From the NCBI GenBank assembly GCA_036172665.1, contig CM069876.1, positions 5,704,001 to 5,768,000 on the forward strand: DNA of 64,000 nt, read 5' to 3'. Positions 23,523 to 33,529 of the stretch are shown piece after piece (position 1 is the first letter of the stretch; the number at the start of each line of letters is the position of its first letter). Made by a program: the position numbers and the translations under genes. This DNA is from Prosopocoilus inquinatus. Lineage: Eukaryota; Arthropoda; Insecta; Coleoptera; Lucanidae. The notes under the pieces are model-generated. The model was not told where the DNA came from. It did no database searches and was given only the letters and a program-made list of their open reading frames with translations.

Positions 23523-24816
23523 TATACGTGGGCTGCCGGAAAAGTTTCTGGAAACGGTATGAAAAAACGCATATGAAATTTGGTAAACGGTATCATTGTT
23601 TTTCGAAGTATTCGCCTTTGATGTCAATACACTTTTGCATACGCTCGAACCCATTTCTAAAGCACGTTTTCCACTGTACAGATGGTACCTCAGAAACCAG
23701 TGTCCGGAATGTTTCAACCGCTGCTCCAGCCGACGAAAATCGCTCTCCATGCATTTTATTTTTGATATTTGGGAACAAAAAGAAATCATTAGGTGATAAA
23801 TCAGGTGAATATGGACAATGAGTCATTAATTCAACATTTTTGTTGGACAAAAATCAACTGTTTGACGGGCTGAGTGAGAGCTGGCGTTGTCATGATGGAG
23901 AATAATTCGTCGATTTCGATTGTTTCTTCTTATTTGATCGATGACTTCCGGCAAACAAATTGTAGTATACCAATCAGCATTCACGGTTTTTCGATCCTCT
24001 CTCTAAAGCCACGCTTGCTACATGTCCAGTTAAACCAAAGAAAAAAGTAATCATTTGCTTCGCAGCACTGCGTGAACGGACAACTTTTGTTAGTTTTGGT
24101 TCATTTTGAAATACCCAAACGGTAGATTGTTGTTTACTTTCTGGCTCGTACGAATAGATCCACCAGTAACGATGTTATAAACTAAATTTGAACGACCTCC
24201 ATTGAATTTCTTGAGCATTTCTTCGCACCATTTGACACGACCCTGCTTTTGCGCTTCTATTAAATTGTGTGGGATCCAACGACTGCAAAGTTTTCGTACG
24301 TTCAAATGATCATGCAAAATCTGGTGTATTGCTTTCCTGTCAATGCGTAAGGATGCTTGAATCTCACGGTATGTCACATGCCGATCTCGCTCAAGCATTT
24401 CTCGCACAGCATCTACATTAGTGGCAACAATAGATGTTGACGGACGACCTTCACAAAATTCGTCACTGAGAGAGGTACGTCCACGCTGGAATTCGGCAAA
24501 CCAATTATAAACACTGCTCTTTGATGGTGCTTTATCTCCAAAAGCCAAATGAAGCCGATCGAGGCATTGTTTCGGCGTTAGACCACATTTGAAATCGTAA
24601 AAAATCATGGTACGAAAATTTTCACGCGAGATTTCCATGTTTACACAAAATTACTTTTTCTCAAATGCTGTACAAACAAAACTAGTTCACTTGGATAGGA
24701 ACTGTCAATAGAATTATAGGCGAAAAACGTCAAATTTTTCAAATGTGACAGTTGATAAACGCTAACAAATCTAGACCTACTAGATTCCAGAAAATTTTCC
24801 AGTAGCCCACTTATCT
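23523..24816 (-). mobile_element. Mariner element, about 1.3 kb, with inverted ends
   Basis: The left end includes GTGGGCTGCCGGAAAAGTTT; the complement of the right end includes GTGGGCTACTGGAAAATTTT. The length is that of a standard mariner (about 1.3 kb). It encodes a broken transposase on the minus strand. It sits inside the F1 non-LTR relic. The homologous position in the F2 copy (near 59762) lacks it, so it inserted after the F units arose. Confidence 0.85.
23593..24638 (-). pseudogene. Mariner transposase, frameshifted
   Basis: A 158-residue N-terminal part starts MEISRENFRTMIFYDFK and contains the paired helix-turn-helix region (GLTPKQCLDRLHLAFGDKAP, then SVYNWFAEF), a linker and HDHLNVRK. 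At about 24155, where the first catalytic Asp block (normally DES/DEKW) should be read, the frame is lost. The C-terminal part resumes in other frames, ending with YSPDLSPNDFFLFPNIKNKM, which carries the third Asp (PND) of the DD34D triad, and GERFSSAGAAV to the usual mariner C-terminus EYFEKQ. A further frame break lies near the second Asp block around 23860. The protein cannot be made whole from this copy. Confidence 0.9.
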
Positions 24817-24912
24817 ATTGCCCTTAATAATACATATTTTAATTTCTGCGTATTACATTCTGTTGGAAACATACATTGGTTAAACCGCAGTCGAAAGTTA
24901 GTAATTCATCAG

Positions 24913-27172
24913 TAAAGAGCGGATTCTATGCTAAATGCATATTGCATGCATATTTTGCATATTTGAGCATTTTGTTCAATTTTCGCATATTTCTTAAAAA
25001 CGTGCATATATATGCATATTTGAAAGAATTTGTGTCGAAGTGAGTAAATTTTTTCCTGAATTCTTAATTCGTCAGAACATGTTGTTGCATTAATTAGGGT
25101 CTAGTTTGCACCCTTCTTGGGCTTAAGCAGGCAGAATTTTCCAAGTAGTGAATTAGGGATTTCCAAGTACTTTCTTAACGATGCGGTGGGGCGTTCATGT
25201 TTGCAATATTGTTTCATCACTTCTTCACGGATTATTAGTCGGTTATTGCTGCGAACGTTTAGTTCTTCCGTAAAAGTATTTTTGTTTGTGAGAAGTGCAA
25301 TATGCCGAAAGACAATTCGAGCCTGGTTAATTCCTGGATCAGAAGCTATCCCGACCTTGCTTACACCAATGGAAGCGTATTCTGTAAAGCCTGTAGTAAA
25401 ATGGTAAGTTTTAAGTTTGTTTTCTTCCTCCTTAGGTAAATATTTGCTTGGTTCTTGAATATTGAAAGTTCAGACAGTTTAAAAAAATTCAAGTTCTTGT
25501 TGTAGATACCAACCCAACGAAAATTTTCGGTCACACAACATGTCGGGACAGAACTACACAAGTCAAAATGCAAGAAGATGAATGAATCGAAAACATTTCA
25601 ATTACCCTTAGACAGTGGACCGTCGTTGATGACTTCATCTAATGAACAACAAGAATTTAATGCTGATTTATGCGAGGCGATGATTTGTGCAAACATACCT
25701 TTGAAAAAACTGCAAAATTTTATTTTTAAAAGTTTTTTGGAAAAATATACCAAGAAAAATGTTCCCGATGAAAGTACGTTAAGAAAAAATTACGTGCCTC
25801 GCATCTACAACGATACTCTAAAAGAAGTCAAGAAAATGGTAGAAAATCAATATATTTATTTTATTGTGGATGAAACTACTGATTCTTGTGGGCGTTACAT
25901 TGTAAATTTGTTAATAGGGTCTTTGCGGGAAGATAAACCTAGTGAATCTTATTTAATAGCCTGTACACAGTTAGACAAAACTAATCATTTAAGTATTTTA
26001 AGATCTGTTAATGAATGTTTTATGAAATTTTTCTCACCTAATGTAGTTCCTACTGAAAAAATTTTACTTATGGTATCAGATGCTGCCCCTTACACGGTTA
26101 AAGCCGGGCAGCAATTTAAAACAATTTATAAAAATTTAGTTCACGTGAGTTGTTTAGCTCATGGATGTAACAGAGTAGCTGAACATATTAGATGTGAATT
26201 TTCTGATGTAAATCTACTAATTAGTACCATTAAAAAAATATTTGTCAAAAGTCCCCTACGAGTTCAGTTGTACAGGGAAAAATTGCCGAATGTACCTTTA
26301 CCTCCCGAACCAGTGTTGACTAGGTGGGGAACTTGGTTGGAAGCGGCAATGTTTTATGCTGAACATTTTGTAGCAATTAAGGAATTGGTTGTAGAGTTTA
26401 ATGCCCAAGATAGTGCTGCTATTGCAAAGGCACAAAATATTGTAACAAAAACTTCATTGGCAAATCAACTGAACTTCATCAAAATGCATTACAGTTTTGT
26501 AATACAAACTATAAACATTTTAGAAAAACCGAAAATGTCTTTAATAGAATCCGTTAAAATTGTTAAAGAATTTAAAGAGAATATTTCAAAAGTTCCAGGT
26601 AAAATCGGCAGTTCAGTAAATAAAAAATGTTTATCCGTTTTAGATAAAAAGAGCGGCTTCAAAACCCTTGAGGAAATTTACGAAATTTTGAATGGAAACT
26701 TTGAAATTGACTTAAGTGTAGAATTTTCAGCTATGAGTCACTTTAAATATGCCCCAATTACCTCTGTGGATGTTGAAAGGAGTTTTTCAATTTATAAAAA
26801 TATTTTGTCAGATAAAAGGCAAAATTTCCTGGTAGAGAACTTGGAAAAACACATTGTTGTAAATGATAATCGAAGATTTTTTTAGTCGTTATAATATTTA
26901 CTTAATAATGTACATACATAATATACATACTTCCTTCATATAAGCGTTTACAAATAAATGTAAATAAATTGTATAAAATATAATGTTTTTTATTTGAATA
27001 AGAATGCCCATAAAACACAGTAGACCAGTTATTGCATTATTTGAAGTGTTCGGCCTATCTTGCACATATTTCGCCATTTTTAGTGCATATATATGTGCAT
27101 ATTTCATCATTTTTTAGTGCATATATATGCGCATATTTCATCAAAATTACTCGCATATAAATCCGCTCTCTA
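24913..27172 (+). mobile_element. Apparently complete hAT element with 8-bp target duplication
   Basis: The element starts TAAAGAGCGGATTCTATGC and the complement of its right end is TAGAGAGCGGATTTATATG. It is flanked by an exact 8-bp duplication TTCATCAG (24905-24912 and 27173-27180). The empty site occurs in this window at about 59862-59869 in the F2 copy. Both subterminal regions are packed with TGCATAT-type repeats, as expected for transposase-binding sites. It carries a two-exon transposase gene without visible lesions. Confidence 0.95.
25302..26885 (+). CDS. hAT transposase, two exons, apparently intact
   Basis: Exon 1 (25302-25403, 34 codons) begins MPKDNSSLVNSWIRSYP and ends at a GTAAGT donor; exon 2 starts after TTGTTGTAG at 25506 and stays in frame to the stop at 26885, giving about 493 residues. 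Splicing completes an N-terminal BED/CGGBP-like zinc finger (FCKAC ... QHVGTELH). The RNase H-like core shows IVDETTD with a catalytic-type Asp, VSDAAPYTVKAG with a second acidic residue, HVSCLAHGCNR (the hAT C-x2-H-like motif) and RWGTW. The C-terminal hAT dimerisation block ITSVDVERSFSIYKNILSDK supplies the last Glu. It lies inside an element with TIRs and an exact 8-bp duplication. Role: cut-and-paste transposition in the nucleus. The downstream AUG at 25578 would give a finger-less 435-residue form. The intron call is inferred. Confidence 0.88.
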
Positions 27173-28250
27173 TTCATCAGGTTGTAATGATCTTCGTTGT
27201 TAAGTATCACTCCTGCTTTGCGTAAAGTATTTGAAAAAATAATTGAAAAACAAATTAGAAAACATACATTGGAAAACAATGTAAGTATTTACCTAATTTA
27301 TAATTCGGTTTTAGAACTGGTCACAACTGCGTTACTGCATTATCTCACATAATCGATGAGAATATTTCCGAAACCGATCAAGGTGATGCAGCATCATTAA
27401 TCTTTGCTAGACCCTTCTCGAGCATTTGATAGAGCCATTTATTAATATATGTTTTGCATTATGTAAGCTTCACAGAAAGTGCGGCAGGTTTAATATCAAA
27501 TTTTCTTTCTAATAGCCAGCAGGCTGTAACGCACCTTGGTCACGTTCAGAGTTGGGCATTAATCGAATAAAATTTTATCTAAATAATTATCTGAATAAAA
27601 AGATTATTCGTGACTTTTATTCGGGAAATAAATTATCCGCGACTAACTAATTATTCGTCACTCACGGATGACAAATAATTTTATTTTAGATAGATAAAAA
27701 ACAATGAAAACAAAAGCTTGCTTCCTTCATAAAACGTTGCTCGTTTCCTAGGATACCGAGGCCGGATAAAGTTAATTTGAATCGCCAATTTATTCCTGCG
27801 ACGAATAAATCTAACAGATAAATAAATTATTCGTAATTCACGGATAACGAATAAATTTTTTATCTTTATTCGTTATTCGTCGTTCGAATAAATTTTGCCC
27901 AACTCCGGTCACGTTTCTAGATTCTTAGAAAGGAAAATCGGAGGTACCTCAAGGATCAATTTCAAGTCCACTTTTACACAGTATTTATACCTCTAATTCG
28001 CGATGTATCATTTCAAAATTGTAAATACTGTTTTTATGCAGACAACATACAAATCTATAACTCTTTTTATCTGTCTCAAACCTTACAAGCAATTAATGAA
28101 GTTCGTATAAATTTATCAAATTGAGTAAAAATTTCAGAGGAGCATTCCCAAGTAACCAAAAGTGTTTTATTAAATTCTTATAAATGTTCATATAGCAAGT
28201 CTTTAAAACTTAAAGCTTTTATTATTTGGTCTTATAAACATTTTCTCGAT
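27173..28250 (+). pseudogene. Unit F1: non-LTR reverse transcriptase relic, main part
   Basis: Continues the F1 relic after the hAT insertion and matches 59862-60640. Degraded palm motifs are visible in changing frames: KVFEKIIEKQI, a GHNCVTALSHIIDENI-type segment, GVPQGSI near 27940-27960 and FYADNIQIY near 28035, the last having Asn in place of the second catalytic Asp. Frameshifts and stops are frequent. A 361-bp hAT MITE interrupts it at 27547. Jockey-like affiliation is inferred from the motif order. Confidence 0.7.
27547..27907 (+). mobile_element. 361-bp hAT-type MITE with 8-bp target duplication
   Basis: The ends are CAGAGTTGGGC and, as complement of the right end, CGGAGTTGGGC. GTCACGTT is duplicated exactly on both sides (27539-27546 and 27908-27915). 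The empty site is visible at about 60224-60231 in unit F2. The interior is rich in ATTATTCG-type repeats, with subterminal repeats in both arms. No coding capacity. Confidence 0.9.
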
Positions 28251-28344
28251 ATTAATAAATCACTTAAATGTCCAAAATGGCCACAAGTAATACAGCAAAA
28301 TAATGATAAATGAAGTTGATTCTTGTCCGATGAAAATTGTAAGT

Positions 28345-28460
28345 AAAAAGTCTTTTTTTTAATTTCGAACCGGACAGAAGCTATTAATCGATGGCGAAAT
28401 GTTGAGTGTTTTTCCAATGTTTTTCTGTCCGGCTCGAGATTAAAAAAATACTTTTTATTT
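28345..28460. repeat. Short inverted repeat in unit F1
   Basis: AAAAAGTC...CCGGACAGAA on the left and TTCTGTCCGGCTCGAGATT on the right form a hairpin. The same structure is at about 60685-60790 in unit F2. Confidence 0.65.
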
Positions 28461-28525
28461 CCAAAATAATGATATGTCTAAAAAGCAGCTTATAAAATAA
28501 TGTCAAAACTTCTTTATATGCTATA

Positions 28526-28710
28526 CAGGATGATAGGTAGTCACCAAAAAATACCCGCAGAAGGTAGCATTTCGTGTACTTATACTGAGGTTTTTTTATT
28601 TGCACAAAGTAAAAGAACACCCTGTACATGTTCAGTAAAATAATAAATATTCAGTAATGATAATAAATATTCAGTAAAAAGAATAAATATTCAGTAAAAA
28701 TAATTTTTGT
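28526..28710. repeat. Small TACAGG-ended element G-short and a 20-bp minisatellite
   Basis: About 100 bp lie between TACAGGATGATAGG (28526) and AGAACACCCTGTA (28612-28624); the same unit is at 60857-60940. It is followed by three to four units of AATAAATATTCAGTAAAA-type sequence to about 28700. Confidence 0.65.
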
Positions 28711-29440
28711 CGAGTATAAAAATAATAAATGGTCAGTCAATTAATAAATGTGTTCATTAAACTATTAATAGATCAATAGAGAAATTTTTATAGGAGATAA
28801 ATCATTGAGACAATGAAATCAAATCACATTATAGATGAAATCCTAAATAAAATGAAAGAAAAAATATGCTAAATAATTGACAACAAAATAAAAGCAATTA
28901 GTCTGAACCAACTTGCATATACAGGTGGTCCCGATATTAAGTAATGCCGACTGGTAGTTCACCTCATCAAAACGAGTGAAAAATCTAATACAATTTTTAG
29001 ATCCAACCTTCGGCTTAAGATAATAAAATGTTTGAGAGCCGCCGACCAGCTCCTTTGTGAATTCTTACATTTATAATAAAATTTATGCTGCAATTTTAAG
29101 CTTGATCTTAAGCATCGTAACGTATTTATGGCATAGCCATTAAATGATTCAATAGCTCACGATGCTTACGATCCAGCTTAGAATCCAACATAAATTAAGG
29201 GTAATTTATAAAGATCAGCGAGTGTTTAATGAAATAATTAACCGTAAACTAGATTAAAACAATCAGTTTATAAAGTTCAAAGAACCTTTTACATATTTGA
29301 GTGCGCCCTAAAGTGCTTTCAGGTAGCATTTATACAAGTTTGACTTTATTGTACCAACTTTCATAATCAGAATTCACAATAATTACCGTAAAATTTCAAA
29401 TGATATTTGATAAATGTCATAAATAAAGGACGGAATTATA
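28711..29440. repeat. Downstream part of composite repeat unit F1
   Basis: Collinear with about 62495-63196 of unit F2. It has no coding frame. A hairpin around 29090-29190 (AAGCATCGTAACG ... CACGATGCTTACG) is conserved in both copies. It ends at the terminus of a family A element. Confidence 0.65.
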
Positions 29441-30140
29441 TACAGGGCGATTCAGAGTAAGTATCCAACTCGTTAGGGGCGTATTTACTGAGGTTATGCA
29501 AGTCCCAAATTGCAAGAAAAAATTTATCGGCAAGATTTCAAAATCGGCGACTTTTATGTCCTAAATGGAAACCGTTTGAGTAGCACCGATGACTGATTGG
29601 TTTTACAAAAAGTAAATGTTATGTGATGTAATTTACGGTTTTGGTATGCGATATTCGATGTGACCTTGTTATGCGCTTATTCATATGATTGGTGAGTATA
29701 CCGCCACATACAACGTGTCTTAGGGCTAGTTTATTTGACCAAATTTAGCTTATTATTTAATTTATTGAAACTTCAATTACTTCTGGATGCACGTCGTTAT
29801 GATTCGCGTACTTTAAGTGCAAAATTTTTCTTCTTTGCTAGAGTAACACTGCGTGCCAAGTATGCTACCACCTAAGAGCGTTCAAAAGTTATGTGTGAAT
29901 GTCGGCCTAATGAATCACATACGTCGGGGAGTGATTTGCATTGTTTTGATTTATTTTGCTGCAGCAAAAACGCAATTTCCTCTCAACTGGAGTCTTCATA
30001 AACTGAAGTTTTCATTTGTAATGTTTGATTAAATATGATCCGCTTCACTTTAATTCGATTAAATATCTTGCACATGAAGCAATTTCAAATACGTAAAACA
30101 CTGTGCTAACACGTACACTTCTGCTATAAAGTTTTCGGAT
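29441..30140 (+). mobile_element. Family A element, 5' part (A2)
   Basis: Starts with the intact terminus TACAGGGCGATTCAGAGTAA and follows the complete copy at 55973 for about 700 bp, losing similarity near 30140. The right end is missing. No coding capacity. Confidence 0.75.
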
Positions 30141-31500
30141 TACGAGACATGCCACTGGCAGTAAGAAATTTTATGCTTTGCAATTATGAACCTTATAGCT
30201 TTTACAACCGTACCTGCTACCCCGATAATAAAACCGGTCATCGCAAACACAGCGATTTAACACAGATGCGAACTTATTCAACCAACTTGAATAATCTGCT
30301 AGAAAGACTTTCATTGTAGTCGGATGGATAAGAAATTTAACAAAATTTATTTTCTAAATATTATAACATGTGTAGTAAATAATGTGTGCATTATGAAATT
30401 AAAATTTCTGAAACTTTGGCAATTGAAATTAAATAAGTCAATAAAATAAAATCTGTTATTTTTCGTTAATTAAATTTAACTTTCTAGTTTCATTAAATAC
30501 ACATATGTTTTGCAACTAATTATAGCTTTGTTGAGCAGAACTTCTTAGCATTTATATTATTATAATAAGAAACAAATTTAAATAATCTAGCTCATTCTAT
30601 ATATTTTTTCAAATACTCAAAAATCATTCACATATTTTCACAAAATATTTAAATGTTATACGATTTAATCATTTTCTCTTAACTTCTAGATTAATGAAAA
30701 CTTGCCAAACTTTGTGGATGAACTTTTCAACTTATTTTACTGATGTCAGATTTGAGAAGAAACTAAAAAGAAGAATATTATTTTTTCCTCTGTGGCGTAG
30801 AATGAAATATGTATATTATTTTTAACGCAAGTATTGCAATTTTTAAGTATTACACATAACATTCTATATTCTAGGAGTTTAATATATATTTGTTAAGTTT
30901 CCTAAATTTGTATGATTCTGAATAATTTTAATGAGTTAATTATTCGATCAATAAGTATCATCAGTAAACTTATTATTTAAATGAAATTAAGTTATTTTAA
31001 ATTTATTTCACTGTAAATTCTTACAATATTATATGATACCGTATAAAAAAGAATAACATACACTGGAAAAAGTATTCAAGACTTTATTATTGAGAACAAC
31101 GAAAAACTTATTACAAGTAAAAACAAAACTAAAGTAAAAATTAACAAAACAATAATAACAATAACCTGGGAATATTTACCTTTTATGTTTAGAGTTAATA
31201 AAATGAGTCACGGTATGTATAGATGCTTCATTTTAGGATCCGCAGAAAAACATAACAGCATAAAAGTCATAGGTTTTTATACGTGATATCTCTTTATCAC
31301 AAAGAACAAAAGGGTATCATAAAACAGAGGTTCGGCAAAATGAAACATAATTTTTCTTGATGTCGAAAATATTTTACATGAATAGGTTTCTTGACATGTG
31401 AATAAGACGTGTATGATAAAATTGAATTGAAAATATCAATACATTAACATTTATAAAATAAAGATGACGTGAAAAAATGTAAAATATAACGGAAATGCTT
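30141..31500. other. Very AT-rich stretch without recognisable gene
   Basis: No coding frame of note and no repeat that I could match elsewhere in the window. Confidence 0.5.
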
Positions 31501-31545
31501 AAATAGCATAATAGAAACCGCTTAAATAGCGACATCCTGCGATCG

Positions 31546-31591
31546 CTTCTGCTGACGAAGCCCCAAATAGGACTGAAACAGTGTACAGAGG
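31546..31591 (+). ncRNA. Hammerhead ribozyme-like motif, copy 2
   Basis: CTGACGA (31552-31558) matches the CUGANGA core. It is followed by stem II AGCCC/GGACT (31559-31563 with 31570-31574, one C-A mismatch) with loop CAAATA, then GAAA (31575-31578). Stem III is minimal: AC (31578-31579) pairs with GT (31583-31584) over a 3-nt loop, and the predicted cleavage site is UA at 31584-31585. Downstream CAGAGG (31586-31591) pairs with CTTCTG (31546-31551), giving stem I of 6 bp with one wobble. This is the type I layout with very short stem III known from Penelope-like elements and retrozymes. No associated protein gene was identified. Activity is inferred from the core, not tested. Confidence 0.6.
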
Positions 31592-32797
31592 AACGGGACA
31601 AAATAACTAGAACCAAAATTGTGAGGTCTTCTATTTACTTAAAAATAAATAAAATCGAACATATGTCCTAATTGTTATTATTTTCTTAAAATTATGTGAG
31701 CTTTCCGTATGGCAAAGCTTGTCGGTGAGCTAATAAATCACCCTGTATTTCATGTTTACTAAAAATCTATTTATGTATTTCTCGTAATGAAAATTTTAGA
31801 ATCCACAGAAAAACATACACAAACTACAAACGAATAAAATTTTTGTGAAGTCAAACAAACCAGAAGTGTATAAAAGCAGAAATTTGGTATAATTATAATT
31901 TTTCAGATTAATTAACATCGTCGATCCTTTATAGCAATTTAACATTTATATGTCTTTATAATATGATCTGAAATCCTGTTATTTAACAATATAAAATATT
32001 CTAATTAAAAAAAAAAAACATTTTTTATTCAATTTTTAAGTTAAAGCAAAAGAGAACAAACAAATTCGCCACCGCGTCCACGTTCGCAACCGCGCGTCGC
32101 CTCAATAAATACTCGGAACCAAATACTGGCAACGAAATTCAACAAACCATAAACATCTGCACCGGCCGGGGTTTAATAGGACCTAAGTAAACAACCCTCC
32201 TATCGGGGTGCGGAGAAAGTGTCTCTGTTCCTTAAGGTTCGAAATATATTAGGCCCGTTTCAATAAGGTTCAAATTCGAACGATTTTATTGCTTTTCATT
32301 TCGAAACTTTTAAGCATTAGTGTACAAGGGCTTCGAAAATTATCCGTTCACTACAACAGAGCGGTGGTCTTAAAAGAATCGGAAAACTAGTGAAAATGAC
32401 CCTTATGATAATCTTATGATCCTAAATAAACAAATAGTTTCGCTAGGGCCCGGTTAATTAAAAAAATTGCCCAGACTAAGGGGCCTGGCCGCCGCAGCCT
32501 TAACAGTCCATTTCTTCCCAATATAAGTAATTTGAATTAATGTTTACATTATAGGGATATCTATTGTAATTAGAAAGACGGCTAATTCCTTTTTAAATAC
32601 TGAATGGACATTTCTTGTGCTCTGTACAAAACTGCTCTGTAAAAACGAAAAGTAAACATTTATTTATTTCTTTATAATCTATTTCTTTCAGTATTCAGAT
32701 TCTTATTAAGTATGTAGTAGGTAATATTCAATTAAAGTCATATAAGATTTTCATAAGCTTTTCTATGATAATTATACAAAGCTTTTACCTAAGAATA
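31592..32797. other. No recognisable gene; a GC-richer patch at 32070-32520
   Basis: The patch includes CACCGCGTCCACG, CACCGGCCGGGG and GGCCTGGCCGCCGCAG, unlike its AT-rich neighbours. It may be a decayed LTR or transposon end, but I could not match it to anything else here. A 63-bp piece at 32263-32325 resembles the right arm of the hairpin MITE at 18338-18461. Confidence 0.4.
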
Positions 32798-33470
32798 AAT
32801 GTTCACTAAACCAGTTGTTGACTATTCGTGCAGTATGGACTGCACTAGTGTGTTCACGAAAGTAATCCTGCCGTCATTTGCGTATACCAAAGGTAATCAA
32901 TATTGCTCCAAAATATTATTGAATATACGAAGCAGCATTCAGTTTGTTGGTAATTTCAGTCAAATCACCAACGCCATGGGATGACGTGCATCCTCAATAC
33001 GCGAGTGAAGTTTTGCCGCTGGATGTGTTCTTCACGACGAAATTTTCCTCGTATCGCATGTTTCGTGGTCGATACACAAACGGCCTCCATTCTTCGTTGG
33101 AACGAAACAGCTTTTCATACGAAAAGACGACATTTGTCCAATCCCTCTATAAATGTTGCACAGCAAATGTAATGCGGGCTTCGACGTGGATTGCTTGAAA
33201 ATCCAACACATGGGCGGGTCTTCTACATTCTAGTCCTGCAGCTTTAAGTCTCGAAAGTATCGTCTGCCTCGAACAATTGACATTACTATTTTCGGATATT
33301 TTTTTGGTCGAAAAGAACGGATGCTGCCTCGAAATTTCTACAATTATTTGATCTTCCTCTGGTGTTGTTACTTTTGGGCGACCTGATCTTTGCTTTACAT
33401 TTACATTTCCTTCTCGTCTGAATTTTTTAATCCAATACAGGACAGTTGATTGCTAAAGACACATTAATGG
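32798..33470 (-). pseudogene. Tc1-like transposase relic, central/catalytic part
   Basis: Minus-strand translation shows VLYWIKKFRREGNVN, SGRPKVTTPEEDQII, then SRLKAAGLECRRPAH, and RDWTNVVFSYEKLFRSNE. The last is the first catalytic block, normally with DEK, here YEK with the Asp lost. GCTSSHGVGDLTEI and a SAVHTARIVNNWF block follow. This order is that of Tc1-like DD34E transposases. Stops (for example near 33195 and 32990) and the changed first Asp mark it as dead, and the C-terminal end is missing at about 32798. Its N-terminal helix-turn-helix is at 36231-36341, beyond three nested insertions. Confidence 0.85.
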
Positions 33471-33529
33471 AATGAAAATGTGTCTAATTTACAAATCTTA
33501 CATTTTTACTCCTATAAAATATATGTATA

